Of a DNA stretch of 46,700 bases, positions 16,886 through 24,690 are shown one piece after another (the stretch's first letter is position 1; every line of letters starts with the position of its first letter). Source of the DNA: Caldilineaceae bacterium. Its GTDB lineage: Bacteria > Chloroflexota > Anaerolineae > Caldilineales > Caldilineaceae. The notes below the pieces were generated by a model. That model was not told where the DNA came from, ran no database searches, and saw only the letters and a list, made by a program, of their open reading frames with translations. The stretch lies in NCBI GenBank assembly GCA_019637645.1, contig JAHBVH010000067.1:1-46700 (forward strand), given 5' to 3'. A program made the position numbers and the translations under genes.

Positions 16886-18006
16886 ACGAAGATCCCTTGG
16901 TTACGCCGTTTGGCATTGGCTAGTCGGACGGCGCTTTGAATCCATGCTTCAAAATCCACTTCATCGCCCACCGTCGGGGCTGGCACAATCTGCGCTAGTT
17001 CATCTGGGAGCGCCCCAGCTAATTGTTCGTAGGTACAGATCCCCGCTTTGTACAGAATGCCCGCCGTAATCGCCCCGATTCCTTCAATACGGGTTAGATC
17101 GTCCAGGGGACCTTGAAAGGTCGTTTCCCAACGTTGGTATTGTTCCGCTAGCTCGCGTGCACGCTGACGCCACCCCTCGATATTGGCGTTGGGCTTGGCG
17201 CGGGTAATGCGCCGCAACATTTCAGTCTCACTCTCTGCGACCTGACGCCAGCTATAAATCCCGGCTTGGTAGAGCTTCCGTTTATAGGCTTCGCCGATCC
17301 CTTTAATAAGGGCGAGGTCATCCGGGTGATCGGTGAGCGTGGGCGTTGTCACAGGGGGCGGTACAGCTAAAGGGGCCATTGCTGGCTGTGGTGCTTGTGC
17401 AGCAGGCGTTACTTCGCTATGCGCGCCTGGGGTTGCCAACGGCGGTACCGCGCCTGGGGGCAAGGTGCTTTCATGGGGAAGCTGGCTAGGCTGAGGTGAG
17501 GGCAACTCAGGCGATGAGTTGGTTAATGGCGTAACGGTATGGGCAGCTTGGCGTTCAGTGGCTTCGCGTGGGGGCACGGTGGGTGGCATCGTTGTCGTTT
17601 GTACAGGGCTAGCCGGAGGCGACGGCTTATCCCGCCGCGCTGGTACAAACGCTGGCTGTGTGCGAGGTGTGCGCGGAAGAGCTGAGTCTGTCGAAAGTAG
17701 ATCCAAGTTGGGCGTTGCCGCTTGCGCCGACGTAACCGGGGCAGCGGCGACAATCTGTTCGTTTTCCAGGTAGACGCCGGGGCTGCGATAGGGCAAGCCC
17801 CACCCTGGTTTGGCTGGCTCTGTCTTGGGCTCGGCACTGGCTTCTTCGGCGCGTTCCCCGGCCTGTACCAGGGGCAAGCCTGCCGGTGGGCTGTGGATTG
17901 GCTGTGCTCTACGTTTGCCGCGATAGTAGAGCCATTCCCAGAGGGTAGAGGTGGCAAAGCCGAGAATAAAGCCGGCTACCACAAACCACAATCCTTGGAA
18001 TGACAT
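16882..18006 (-). CDS. Membrane-anchored protein with two helix-hairpin-helix-like domains
   Basis: Protein of 374 residues. One N-terminal membrane helix (about 5-27) is followed by a long low-complexity Pro/Ala/Thr linker (about 55-225) and two related domains (about 229-300 and 301-374). Each begins with a DDLxxIxGIGxxxxxxLYxAGI signature typical of DUF4332/HhH modules that bind DNA or act as protein-interaction helices. Such modules are often found at the C-terminus of otherwise unrelated membrane proteins. The function is unknown. AAGGGG precedes the ATG. The stop overlaps the start of a 45-residue membrane peptide (ATGA). Orientation should place the HhH domains in the cytoplasm, where they might tether nucleoid or an envelope complex. 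Confidence 0.8.
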   Translation of the reverse strand: MSFQGLWFVVAGFILGFATSTLWEWLYYRGKRRAQPIHSPPAGLPLVQAGERAEEASAEPKTEPAKPGWGLPYRSPGVYLENEQIVAAAPVTSAQAATPNLDLLSTDSALPRTPRTQPAFVPARRDKPSPPASPVQTTTMPPTVPPREATERQAAHTVTPLTNSSPELPSPQPSQLPHESTLPPGAVPPLATPGAHSEVTPAAQAPQPAMAPLAVPPPVTTPTLTDHPDDLALIKGIGEAYKRKLYQAGIYSWRQVAESETEMLRRITRAKPNANIEGWRQRARELAEQYQRWETTFQGPLDDLTRIEGIGAITAGILYKAGICTYEQLAGALPDELAQIVPAPTVGDEVDFEAWIQSAVRLANAKRRNQGIFV

Positions 18007-18281
18007 TCCCTTCGCCCCTTTAACTGAATTAGCGTGTACCAGCTACGGATCAGGCGCTTTGCCCCAACTAGGCAGGCTTTGTCGCTGTACAAAGAAGCGG
18101 TGATTTGCTGGTCAGGTAGAACAACACGGATCTTCGATGACCATCTTGCCTTTGCTTGAAGATATAGGAGTTATGCACGCTTGTTGCAAAAAGTAAGCAG
18201 CTCAACGACTAGGATGGTCTAGGTCGCTATCATACCATAGGCTTAGTGACGCGTAAAGTAACATACGCGAGTGGCTGCACT

Positions 18282-19109
18282 TCAAGGAGCGAGGATAGAA
18301 AAAGGAGAGAGGGTAGAAGCAGGGCTTTGCTGTTGACGACGCTGGCGCGCGGCTTCAAAGAGGATGGCAGTGCCAGCCATGGCGGCATTGAGTGACTCGG
18401 CGTGGCCCAACATGGGAATGGCAATGGCTTGTGCTACCTGCGCTGCTGTGACACTGGCCCCGGCGGCCTCCCCACCCACAATCAGCGCGGCTGGCTGTCG
18501 CCAATCCGTGGCATCATAGGTCTGTGTCGCATTGGCTTGGGCCAAATAAAAAGGGAAGTTCACCGGAAATAGGCTAGTGATAGCAGCCCAGTGACTACAA
18601 GTCCGTACCGGTAGACGAAAGTGGGCACCCATTCCCGCGCGCAGCACTTTGTCATTAAACGGATCGACCGTCTCTGGGCCAAAGATGACCAACTCGACCC
18701 CGGCTGCCTCGGCGGCGCGCAAGAGCGTCCCGGCATTACCCGGATCGCGTACTTGGTCTAGCACCAACCCAAGCGTGATCGTCGCGGGCAGCGGTAGCGC
18801 TGGCAGGGCGGTGACCGCCGCAATGCCTTGCGGGGAGACCGTTTCGGTGAGCGCGGTAAAGACCACACTGCTGCACGCGGTCTGGGGAATCTGCGCCTGT
18901 ACGATTTGCGCTAGCAGTTGTTGTGCTGGTGGATTGTCGGCCATGAGCTCGGGGGCAAAATAAACATGCCGAATGGGCGCGTGGCTTTGGAAAGCATCGC
19001 CGACTAAACGCACGCCTTCGATCAGCAAAGTGCCGCTTTGGTAGCGATACCGTTTCCGCTGTAATTTGCGGATTTCTTTGATGCGCGGGTTATCCAGGCT
19101 AGTAATCAT
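18282..19109 (-). CDS. SpoU/TrmH-family RNA 2'-O-methyltransferase
   Basis: SAM-dependent RNA ribose methyltransferase with a trefoil-knot SPOUT fold, 275 residues. The N-terminal RNA-binding region (ITSLDNPRIKEIRKL) matches RlmB/TsnR-like rRNA methyltransferases. The three SpoU motifs are visible: DQVRDPGNAGTLLRAAEA, IVGGEAAG and IPMLGHAESLNAAMAG. The ATG at 19109 is used because homologues start MITSLxNPRIK. A GTG at 19151 adds 14 unconserved residues. It is downstream of rplT but separated by a strong terminator, so it may have its own promoter or depend on read-through. The exact target nucleotide is not deducible. Confidence 0.87.
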   Translation of the reverse strand: MITSLDNPRIKEIRKLQRKRYRYQSGTLLIEGVRLVGDAFQSHAPIRHVYFAPELMADNPPAQQLLAQIVQAQIPQTACSSVVFTALTETVSPQGIAAVTALPALPLPATITLGLVLDQVRDPGNAGTLLRAAEAAGVELVIFGPETVDPFNDKVLRAGMGAHFRLPVRTCSHWAAITSLFPVNFPFYLAQANATQTYDATDWRQPAALIVGGEAAGASVTAAQVAQAIAIPMLGHAESLNAAMAGTAILFEAARQRRQQQSPASTLSPFSILAP

Positions 19110-19170
19110 GGTCGTACACAAAGAGAAATAAGCAGTGCATACGGCTCGCACCTAAAGTTGTTTGCCGAAA

Positions 19171-19210
19171 AAGAAGGACGGCAGGATCATCAGCTCCTGC
19201 CGTCCTTCTT
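19171..19210. terminator. Terminator after rplT
   Basis: A 16-bp perfect stem (arms 19171-19186 and 19195-19210), followed on the minus strand by further T residues. It lies 22 bp after the rplT stop and ends the rpmI-rplT transcript. Confidence 0.9.
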
Positions 19211-19232
19211 CGCTGCCAGTTTGGAATGTGAT

Positions 19233-19589
19233 CTACGCTAGTTGCGCCTTCGCAACCTCGGCCAACTTGGTGAACGCCGTGGCATCGTGGATCGCAATGT
19301 GGGATAAGACTTTGCGATCGACTTGCACATTGGCTTGCTTTAAGCCATGGATTAGCTGGCTGTAGTTCAAGTTGTTGAGGCGGGCTGCCGCGTTAATCCG
19401 GGCAATCCAGAGGCGGCGGAAATCACGCTTGCGATTGCGGCGATCACGGAACGCATAGAAGAGCGATTTGAGCATCGCTTCATTCGCACGGCGGAAGAGG
19501 CGATGTTTGGAGCCAAATTGGCCTTTGGTAAATTTTAATACTTTTTTATGCCGACGATGGGCATAGACCTTAGGTCGTGAACGAGGCAT
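19233..19589 (-). CDS. rplT: Large ribosomal subunit protein bL20
   Basis: RNA-binding ribosomal protein of 118 residues needed for assembly of the 50S subunit. It has the basic N-terminal extension (PRSRPKVYAHRRHKKVLKFTKG) followed by the globular domain with the family segments RNRKRDFRRLWIARINAA and NVQVDRKVLSHIA. Length is normal. It follows rpmI in the conserved order infC-rpmI-rplT, with a truncated palindromic element in the 207-bp spacer. In many bacteria bL20 represses its own operon by binding a leader mimic. A candidate structured region lies between infC and rpmI. Confidence 0.97.
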   Translation of the reverse strand: MPRSRPKVYAHRRHKKVLKFTKGQFGSKHRLFRRANEAMLKSLFYAFRDRRNRKRDFRRLWIARINAAARLNNLNYSQLIHGLKQANVQVDRKVLSHIAIHDATAFTKLAEVAKAQLA

Positions 19590-19710
19590 TTGATTTTGTT
19601 CCTTTCCGTGAGGGCGGAATCTGCTTGGTTGGGCTAGGTGCGTTGCCTAGGCGTTCGCACTGCCGACAGATTCGCTTGAGCCGATCACGTGCTGGTGAAT
19701 AAGAATAGAA

Positions 19711-19766
19711 GTTACGCAGTTGGCTGGGTACCTAGAGACCTGACAGGTTTGGTCCAAGTGCGTAAC
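19711..19766. repeat. Interspersed palindromic element, truncated copy 4
   Basis: Both termini are present (GTTACGCAGTTGG at the left, CAAGTGCGTAAC at the right), but only one arm of the central palindrome (AGACCTGACAGGTTT) is left. It lies within the rpmI-rplT spacer, so it is transcribed with them. Confidence 0.85.
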
Positions 19767-19796
19767 TCCTAAAGAAATAGAATTTCAACCGCCAAC

Positions 19797-20003
19797 TTAC
19801 TTGGCGGCACTCCCGGCCACTTTCTTCACCAGCTTGATATTGGCTTTCACGGTGCTGGAGATCGCGTGGCGGAAATCGCTGTTGACGCTGCTGCTCTTCT
19901 TGCGGCGCAAGTGAGTGCGGCCAGCGCGCATACGCATGAGCTTCCCATTTTTGGTAATGCGGAAGCGCTTGGCGGTTCCCTTATGGGTTTTTAACTTAGG
20001 CAT
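19797..20003 (-). CDS. rpmI: Large ribosomal subunit protein bL35
   Basis: Small basic ribosomal protein of 68 residues. The start [13 protein letters not shown] and the motif RTHLRRKKS are diagnostic of bL35. It belongs to the infC-rpmI-rplT cluster, but here 409 bp with two hairpin terminators and a new promoter separate it from infC, so rpmI-rplT can be transcribed independently. A clear GGGGGC-type purine tract precedes the ATG. Confidence 0.97.
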   Translation of the reverse strand: MPKLKTHKGTAKRFRITKNGKLMRMRAGRTHLRRKKSSSVNSDFRHAISSTVKANIKLVKKVAGSAAK

Positions 20004-20153
20004 GATAGCCCCCTTCTATAGTTCCCTGGACAACGCCTGCGCGCCAATGAACAAAGTGACAGTGAATCTTTGGCAATCGGCGCAAAGGCCATTGACTGAT
20101 GCGATTGACAAAACGAAGACCAAACTGGCAAGCGTTCTAAACGTAACTTACTT

Positions 20154-20183
20154 AGTGTACCATAAGGGCAAGCTAATTTCCAA
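20154..20183 (-). promoter_or_regulatory. Probable promoter of rpmI-rplT
   Basis: On the minus strand TTGGAA (20178-20183) and TACACT (20154-20159) with an 18-bp spacer, placed just after the infC-rpmI terminator. The leader would be about 145 nt. The match is moderate. Confidence 0.45.
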
Positions 20184-20237
20184 ATAAAAGCTCATTGTTG
20201 AAAACAAGACAAACTGTCTTGATGCCCAACAATGAGC
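20182..20237 (-). terminator. Two-part hairpin with U-tract between infC and rpmI
   Basis: Outer stem GCTCATTGTTG/CAACAATGAGC (11 bp) and inner stem CAAGACA/TGTCTTG (7 bp) are separated by small internal loops. On the minus strand they are followed by TTTTATTT. It could be a simple terminator of infC or an attenuator controlling rpmI-rplT. Confidence 0.8.
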
Positions 20238-20279
20238 CAAGCAAGGTACCCTATGTTCGGGTAAACCGAGGTAGATCAT

Positions 20280-20303
20280 AAAAACGGGCGAGCGCCCGTT
20301 TTT
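20280..20303. terminator. Bidirectional terminator after infC
   Basis: AAAAACGGGC and GCCCGTTTTT are separated by GAGC, giving a terminator readable in both directions 110 bp after infC. Confidence 0.88.
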
Positions 20304-20412
20304 GTTCTTCTCTATTTACTGCGTGTTTGCACAGATTGCTTCGTATTTGCACAGAAATGGACGCATGGCTAGGCCAACAAGCGCATCAGCCTGCCAGCGC
20401 CATGCCCCAGGC

Positions 20413-20949
20413 TTATGATGGTGTCAGCAGCATAATCATGCTGCGGCCATCCAAGGTGGGCATCGCTTCGACCGTTGTCACGTCCTTCACATCCTCGGCC
20501 ACGCGCTTGAGCAGTTCTTGCGCAACTTCGGGATGTGCCATTTCACGCCCTTTAAAGCGGATCCGGACACGGGTCTTGGCACCATCTTTGGCGAATTTAC
20601 GAATCTTGGTAAGCGCAACTTGGATGTCATGCTCGTCCGTACGCGGACTTAGCTTGACTTCCTTGATTTCAATCTGCTTTTGCGCCTTGCGTGACTCGCG
20701 CTCACGCTTCTGTTTTTCGTAGAGATACTTGCCATAATCCATCAAACGACAAACCGGTGGATTGGCATTGGGGGCAACTTCCACCAGATCCAATTCACGC
20801 TGATTGGCAATAGCAAGTGCTTCGCGCATAGACATTACGCCCAACTGGGCGCCATCGCCATCGATGACACGAACTTCGCGCGCGCGAATTTGATGGTTAA
20901 CGCGCGTCTCTATCTGTGCACTGCGGTAAGGGGCTGCGCTTCTTCCTAT
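20413..20949 (-). CDS. infC: Translation initiation factor IF-3
   Basis: IF-3 binds the 30S subunit, keeps subunits apart and checks start-codon pairing with fMet-tRNA. The N-domain (VNHQIRAREVRVIDGDGAQLG) and C-domain (PRTDEHDIQVALTKIRKF, VRIRFKGREM) are complete. The chosen start is an ATA codon at 20949. AAAGGAG (20964-20958) lies 7 nt before it, and the in-frame TTG at 20970 is upstream of that ribosome site, so TTG cannot be the main start. An adjacent ATC (20952) is also possible. No ATG or GTG exists at the right place. Rare start codons on infC are a known autoregulation device, as with ATT in Escherichia coli. From ATA the protein has 178 residues, normal for IF-3. Confidence 0.93.
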   Translation of the reverse strand: MGRSAAPYRSAQIETRVNHQIRAREVRVIDGDGAQLGVMSMREALAIANQRELDLVEVAPNANPPVCRLMDYGKYLYEKQKRERESRKAQKQIEIKEVKLSPRTDEHDIQVALTKIRKFAKDGAKTRVRIRFKGREMAHPEVAQELLKRVAEDVKDVTTVEAMPTLDGRSMIMLLTPS

Positions 20950-20992
20950 GATCAGACTCCTTTGATCCAAAAAATAATCTAAATGAGTCTGA

Positions 20993-21022
20993 ATTATAGC
21001 ACTGGAAACTGCTGTACGTCAA
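20993..21022 (-). promoter_or_regulatory. Strong promoter of infC
   Basis: On the minus strand TTGACG (21017-21022) and TATAAT (20993-20998) with an 18-bp spacer. The predicted leader is short, about 35-40 nt before the start. Confidence 0.85.
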
Positions 21023-21106
21023 GTCCCCTTGCCAATTTTTAATGAATTTTTGGGGTGATTGCCTTGTATTGGCGACATAGACACAAAAAGGGTGGTCGAT
21101 GCCACG

Positions 21107-21169
21107 GTGCCAGCGAGGAACCCAATATTTCTACTCTGTCTGAATGAGACCAGGGTTCCTCGCTGGCAC
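21107..21169. repeat. 17-bp inverted repeat with 29-nt centre
   Basis: GTGCCAGCGAGGAACCC (21107-21123) and its exact complement (21153-21169) flank a non-repetitive centre. It lies between pdxT and infC. There is no U-tract, so it resembles an interspersed palindromic element of a second family rather than a terminator. Confidence 0.85.
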
Positions 21170-21217
21170 TGTGGGTGCTGCTTGCGGCTTTTCCCAATCA
21201 TTCGACCAGCACATCGC

Positions 21218-21829
21218 CTAGGTAGCGCGTACCATGTCGACAAAGAGGGCATGCCAACGCGGGTCGTTGGTGAGTTCGGGGTGAAAAGCGGTAGCCAAGA
21301 TATGCTGTTGGCGGGCTGCTGCGATCACACGCTCGCCTGAGGGCGTATCCACTCGGGCCAAAATCTCGACGGTAGGGCCGACGCTGATAATGGCAGGCGC
21401 GCGAATAAAGATGGCATGAAAGGGGGCATCTGCCCACAGCGGCACCTGGAGATCCGTCTCAAAGCTATCGACCTGTCGGCCAAAATAGTTGCGATTGACC
21501 GTAACGTCTAGTCCACCCAACAGGGGCTGGCCACCTTGCTTCTGCCCTTCTGCCCGTTCCGCTAACAGAATCATGCCGGCACAGGTCCCCCAAGTGGGCC
21601 GCCCTGCTCGCACCCATTGGCGGAGCGGTTCGACAATGCCCCAGCGCTCGGCTACCAATCCCATGGTTGTGCTTTCGCCACCAGGGATAATTAAGCCAGC
21701 CAAGGTTGGAAGTTGCTCTGCTTTCCGCACTTCTACGGTTGCAACCCCAAGCCGTTGCAATATGTTGATATGTTCCATAAAAGCGCCCTGGAGAGCCAGG
21801 ACGCCGATGGTGAGTGTCGTTGATGCCAT
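21218..21829 (-). CDS. pdxT: Pyridoxal 5'-phosphate synthase glutaminase subunit
   Basis: Class I glutamine amidotransferase of 203 residues. It releases ammonia from glutamine and channels it to PdxS for PLP synthesis. The triad is Cys83 (WGTCAGM), His183 and Glu185 (AFHPELTND). The oxyanion-loop motif PGGEST and the start [13 protein letters not shown] are typical. It follows pdxS on the same strand after 95 bp that hold imperfect heptamers forming an inverted repeat. A short AGGG precedes the ATG. No other vitamin B6 gene is adjacent. Confidence 0.96.
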   Translation of the reverse strand: MASTTLTIGVLALQGAFMEHINILQRLGVATVEVRKAEQLPTLAGLIIPGGESTTMGLVAERWGIVEPLRQWVRAGRPTWGTCAGMILLAERAEGQKQGGQPLLGGLDVTVNRNYFGRQVDSFETDLQVPLWADAPFHAIFIRAPAIISVGPTVEILARVDTPSGERVIAAARQQHILATAFHPELTNDPRWHALFVDMVRAT

Positions 21830-21837
21830 AATGCCCT

Positions 21838-21924
21838 AAAGGATGAAGGCAGAAGGATAAAGGATGAAAAGTCGCCAGCATGGCGCATCTATTTCATCCT
21901 TCCGCCTTCATCCTTTGCCCTTTC
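21838..21924. repeat. Inverted pair of degenerate heptamer arrays in the pdxS-pdxT spacer
   Basis: The left arm (about 21838-21869) reads as heptamers AGGATGA, AGGCAGA, AGGATAA, AGGATGA. The right arm (about 21892-21924) reads TTCATCC, TTCCGCC, TTCATCC, TTTGCCC. The arms are complementary over about 24 nt with two or three mismatches, and a small GCCA-GCA-TGGC hairpin sits in the centre. The right array touches the pdxS stop codon (21925-21927). Confidence 0.8.
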
Positions 21925-22845
21925 TTACCAGCCGCGGTGGGCCATTTTTTCTTGTTCGGAGAGGGTGTCCAAGTTGATACCGACCATGGGCTCGCCGAGG
22001 TCTTCGCTGACTTCGGCGAGGATATAGGGATCATTGTAGTGGGTCACGGCTTGGACAATCGCTCTGGCGCGTTTGGCCGGATCGCCACTCTTGAAGATGC
22101 CGGAACCAACAAAGACACCATCAACCCCAAGTTGCATCATCAGCGCGGCGTCGGCTGGTGTGGCGACCCCACCCGCGGCAAAGTTGACCACCGGGAGCCG
22201 ACCCAAGGCCGCGGTCTCTTTGACCAACTCATAGGGGGCTTGGATGTTTTTGGCATAGGTGAAGAGTTCATCTTCGTCCATGCTCTTGAGGCGGCGAATT
22301 TCGCCCATCACCGTGCGGGCGTGGCGCACGGCCTCAACCACGTTACCCGTACCAGCTTCACCCTTGGTGCGAATCATGGCCGCGCCTTCGGCGACACGGC
22401 GGAGGGCTTCACCCAAGTTACGACAACCACAGACAAAGGGTACTTTGAAATTGTGTTTGTTAATGTGGTTGTCCTCATCGGCGGGGGTCAGCACTTCGCT
22501 TTCGTCGATATAATCGACGCCGAGCGCTTCCAGAATTTGGGCCTCGACCATGTGGCCGATCCGGGCCTTGGCCATGACCGGAATCGTCACTGCCCCAATG
22601 ATCTCTTTGATCATGCGGGGATCGCTCATGCGCGCAACGCCGCCATCTTTGCGAATATCGGCAGGCACGCGTTCGAGCGCCATAACGGCACAAGCGCCCG
22701 CTTCTTCGGCAATGCGGGCCTGCTCTGCCGTAACGACATCCATAATGACGCCGCCCTTTAACATTTGCGCTAACCCCGCCTTGACAGCAAAGGTGCCGGT
22801 TGCCGGTCCGCTGCCAGGGGTGTTACTGCCATTTACTCCAGCCAT
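21925..22845 (-). CDS. pdxS: Pyridoxal 5'-phosphate synthase lyase subunit
   Basis: Deoxyxylulose-5-phosphate-independent PLP synthase, 306 residues. It condenses ribose 5-phosphate, glyceraldehyde 3-phosphate and ammonia in a dodecameric TIM barrel. Asp36 (GGVIMDV), catalytic Lys93 (MAKARIGH) and Lys161 ([10 protein letters not shown]) are present, with the phosphate-binding loops [10 protein letters not shown] and FVGSGIF. GGAGAG precedes the ATG. It forms a two-gene unit with pdxT. The N-terminal Gly/Ser/Pro extension of about 15 residues is a little longer than usual. Confidence 0.97.
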   Translation of the reverse strand: MAGVNGSNTPGSGPATGTFAVKAGLAQMLKGGVIMDVVTAEQARIAEEAGACAVMALERVPADIRKDGGVARMSDPRMIKEIIGAVTIPVMAKARIGHMVEAQILEALGVDYIDESEVLTPADEDNHINKHNFKVPFVCGCRNLGEALRRVAEGAAMIRTKGEAGTGNVVEAVRHARTVMGEIRRLKSMDEDELFTYAKNIQAPYELVKETAALGRLPVVNFAAGGVATPADAALMMQLGVDGVFVGSGIFKSGDPAKRARAIVQAVTHYNDPYILAEVSEDLGEPMVGINLDTLSEQEKMAHRGW

Positions 22846-22912
22846 TTTTCTCTCTCCGTCTCCAAAGTACGCTCACCAGAGCGATGAGCAAATATGTTTC
22901 GCAATGATCTCA

Positions 22913-22941
22913 ATTTTACTTGAGATGAGCGGCGCGGACAA
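22913..22941 (-). promoter_or_regulatory. Promoter of pdxS-pdxT
   Basis: On the minus strand TTGTCC (22936-22941) and TAAAAT (22913-22918) with a 17-bp spacer, about 65 bp before the pdxS start. Confidence 0.6.
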
Positions 22942-23000
22942 ATGCCGACAATTCCCTCGCTGATCGCAATGCTGATCGGCGAGGTATGGGGTGGCTGGTA

Positions 23001-23633
23001 TTACCAACCGAAGCGTTCCTCGCGCCAAGGATCGCCCTCCATGTGATAACCGTTGCGTTCCCAAAAACCGGGGCGGTCACTGGACATAAATTCGAGCCCG
23101 CGCAACCATTTGGCGCTCTTCCAAAAATATTTTTTGGGCACCAACAGGCGGAGCGGATAGCCATGATCGGGTTCGAGCGGTTGCCCTTCATAGTGGTAGG
23201 CCAACATCGTGTCATCGTCATCCAACACATTGAGGGCGATGTTGGTGGTAAAGTTCTGTTCACAGTGGGCCATTACATGGGTGGCTTCTGGTTTTACATG
23301 AATGAGCTCGAGAAAAGTGCGCCAGGGAATGCCGGTCCAACTGGTGTCCAACTTGCTCCAGCGGGTGACACAATGAATGTCAACCGTCTGCTGGTTGTTC
23401 GGGAGCGCCATCAGATCTGTCCAGCTGAAGACTTTTTCTTCGTCCACCAGGCCAAAAACCCGCAAGGTCCACTGATCTAGGTTGGCATAGTGGGGCGTTT
23501 CGCCGTAGTGCAAAACGGGAAAGCGCTCGGTTACAAATTGACCCGGCGGCACCCGTTCCCCTTGATCGACTTTGGGCACATTCGTTACCCGCTTGAGCCG
23601 TTCTACCCGTTTTAAAGGATTTTCAAATCGCAT
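23001..23633 (-). CDS. Molybdopterin-binding oxidoreductase (sulfite oxidase-like)
   Basis: Single-domain member of the sulfite oxidase/YedY molybdenum cofactor family (210 residues), without the C-terminal dimerisation domain or heme domain. Cys88 in DIHCVTRWS is the expected molybdenum ligand. The following segments [10 protein letters not shown] and [21 protein letters not shown] match the family core. No Tat or Sec signal is seen, so it appears cytoplasmic, unlike YedY. The ATG at 23633 has TGGAGT 8 nt upstream. A TTG at 23660 places that ribosome site inside the ORF and is rejected. Physiological substrate and electron acceptor are unknown. Confidence 0.88.
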   Translation of the reverse strand: MRFENPLKRVERLKRVTNVPKVDQGERVPPGQFVTERFPVLHYGETPHYANLDQWTLRVFGLVDEEKVFSWTDLMALPNNQQTVDIHCVTRWSKLDTSWTGIPWRTFLELIHVKPEATHVMAHCEQNFTTNIALNVLDDDDTMLAYHYEGQPLEPDHGYPLRLLVPKKYFWKSAKWLRGLEFMSSDRPGFWERNGYHMEGDPWREERFGW

Positions 23634-23773
23634 GCGTTTACTCCATTTCTGCACACCCAACTAAGACTAGGCACCGTTGTAATCCTAGCCCCGTCTGCCG
23701 CCTAATTTTACCACGGACCCAAATGCTTCTATAATCGATGAAACAGATAACAAGATAAGGAGAGCCTGTTTCT

Positions 23774-24244
23774 ATGACAACCCGTAAACTGGCCCAGCCA
23801 ACGGGCCTGTATTTTGAAGAATTTGCCATTGGGGATACGGTAGAAAGCGTCGGGCGTACCATCACCGAGACCGACATTGTTAACTTTGCCGGGATCTCTG
23901 GCGATTGGAATTTGATCCATACCGATGCTGAATACAGCAAGGGGCAGATGTTTGGTCAGCGGGTGGCACACGGGCTGCTGATCCTTAGCATCGCCAGTGG
24001 CCAGGCGGTGCGCCTTGGTTTTATGGAAGATACGATCATGGCCTTTCGGGGGCTGGAGTGGAAATTTGCCAAGCCAGTCTTCATTGGGGATACCATTCGT
24101 CTGCGTGTGACCATCGAAGATAAAAAAGAGATGCGGCGCATGGGGGGCGGGCTGGTGAACTTCAAAATGGAAGTGATCAATCAAGCCAATGAAGTCTGTC
24201 AGCGTGGCAATTGGGAGATCCTCTGTAAAGGGCGTCCGGCGTAG
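23774..24244 (+). CDS. MaoC-like (R)-hydratase family protein
   Basis: Hot-dog-fold protein of 156 residues in the MaoC/(R)-specific enoyl-CoA hydratase group, which adds water to 2-enoyl thioesters. The catalytic dyad Asp44 and His49 is visible in SGDWNLIHTD, followed by RVAHGLLILSIASG and the strand FAKPVFIGDTIRLRV. It is divergent from the molybdopterin oxidoreductase. AAGGAG precedes the ATG by about 11 nt. Without neighbouring fatty-acid genes the substrate is open. Acyl-CoA breakdown or polyketide-like metabolism are both possible. Confidence 0.88.
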   Translation: MTTRKLAQPTGLYFEEFAIGDTVESVGRTITETDIVNFAGISGDWNLIHTDAEYSKGQMFGQRVAHGLLILSIASGQAVRLGFMEDTIMAFRGLEWKFAKPVFIGDTIRLRVTIEDKKEMRRMGGGLVNFKMEVINQANEVCQRGNWEILCKGRPA

Positions 24245-24247
24245 GGA

Positions 24248-24360
24248 TTTACGCACTGCTCCATTAGGCCGGTTTTCTTGCCGGTTAACGCTAGCTGGCG
24301 CGTATCGCGCAAAGACCTGACAGGTTTCCAGACCTGTCAGGTCTGGTTCGGGTGCGTAAG
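24248..24360. repeat. Composite palindromic element, copy 5
   Basis: Left end TTTACGCACTG (24248-) and right end GGTGCGTAAG (to 24360) bracket two palindromes: an AGGCCGGTT/GCCGGTT variant (about 24266-24287) and a full AGACCTGACAGG core (24313-24344). It looks like one element inserted into or next to another. Confidence 0.8.
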
Positions 24361-24409
24361 CATAGTCGCGATCTTCTGTCAGTAATATTGATTCTTTGTT
24401 AAAAGAGAT

Positions 24410-24438
24410 TTGACAGTTTCGCCATGCTCAACTATGAT
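24410..24438 (+). promoter_or_regulatory. Near-consensus promoter of the ssu leader
   Basis: TTGACA (24410-24415) and TATGAT (24433-24438) with a 17-bp spacer. Transcription should begin near 24445, about 340 nt before ssuB. Confidence 0.85.
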
Positions 24439-24444
24439 CCTCCA

Positions 24445-24690
24445 GGTTCTTATCTTGAAGGCAACGCTGTCCAATCTCAAGGTTGATTATGTTTGTTCGG
24501 TATCGTTATCAAAGCGCTTTTAGCTGTTGTTGCTGCTGTCGACAGCGGAGACAGGGGTCTTCGTCGTTGGAGCGCGGCAACGCCTAGCCAAGACGAACAA
24601 ACGCCACTGTCTCCGCGTAAGGGAAGACAGTGGCCGGAAACATAGTAGCTGAGAAGCGTTCAGGCCACATGGCCTGAGCGCTTTTTGTTT
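24445..24690 (+). ncRNA. Structured leader or small RNA before the sulfonate importer
   Basis: About 245 nt from promoter to terminator without an ORF. Competing stems share bases. GCGGAGACAG (24545-24554) pairs with CTGTCTCCGC (24607-24616), while GCCACTGTCT (24603-24612) pairs with AGACAGTGGC (24625-24634), so only one can form. Likewise GTTTGTTCG (24491-24499) and TTCGTC (24560-24565) both compete for the GACGAACAAAC segment (24592-24602). A terminator ends the unit. This is the pattern of a riboswitch or attenuator, but a free-standing sRNA is equally possible. Parts recall cobalamin elements (CCACTG...GGGAAG...CAGTGG), but the B12 box is not seen, so I assign no class. Confidence 0.6.
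24655..24690 (+). terminator. Intrinsic terminator upstream of ssuB
   Basis: A 13-bp stem (24655-24667 with 24670-24682, one G-U pair) followed by T5GT3. It lies about 93 bp before the ssuB start, so it would end transcription before the operon unless prevented. Confidence 0.88.

Noticed and set aside
21880..22761. Long plus-strand reading frame opposite pdxS
   Set aside because: It is antisense to a well conserved pdxS gene with all catalytic residues. The Gly/Asp/His-rich translation is a codon-bias shadow.
24445..24690. Cobalamin, SAM or guanidine riboswitch before ssuB
   Set aside because: A hairpin resembles part of the cobalamin fold and the first bases resemble SAM P1, but the B12 box, the SAM GGCAACC core and the ykkC ACGG motifs are missing, so no known class is assigned.
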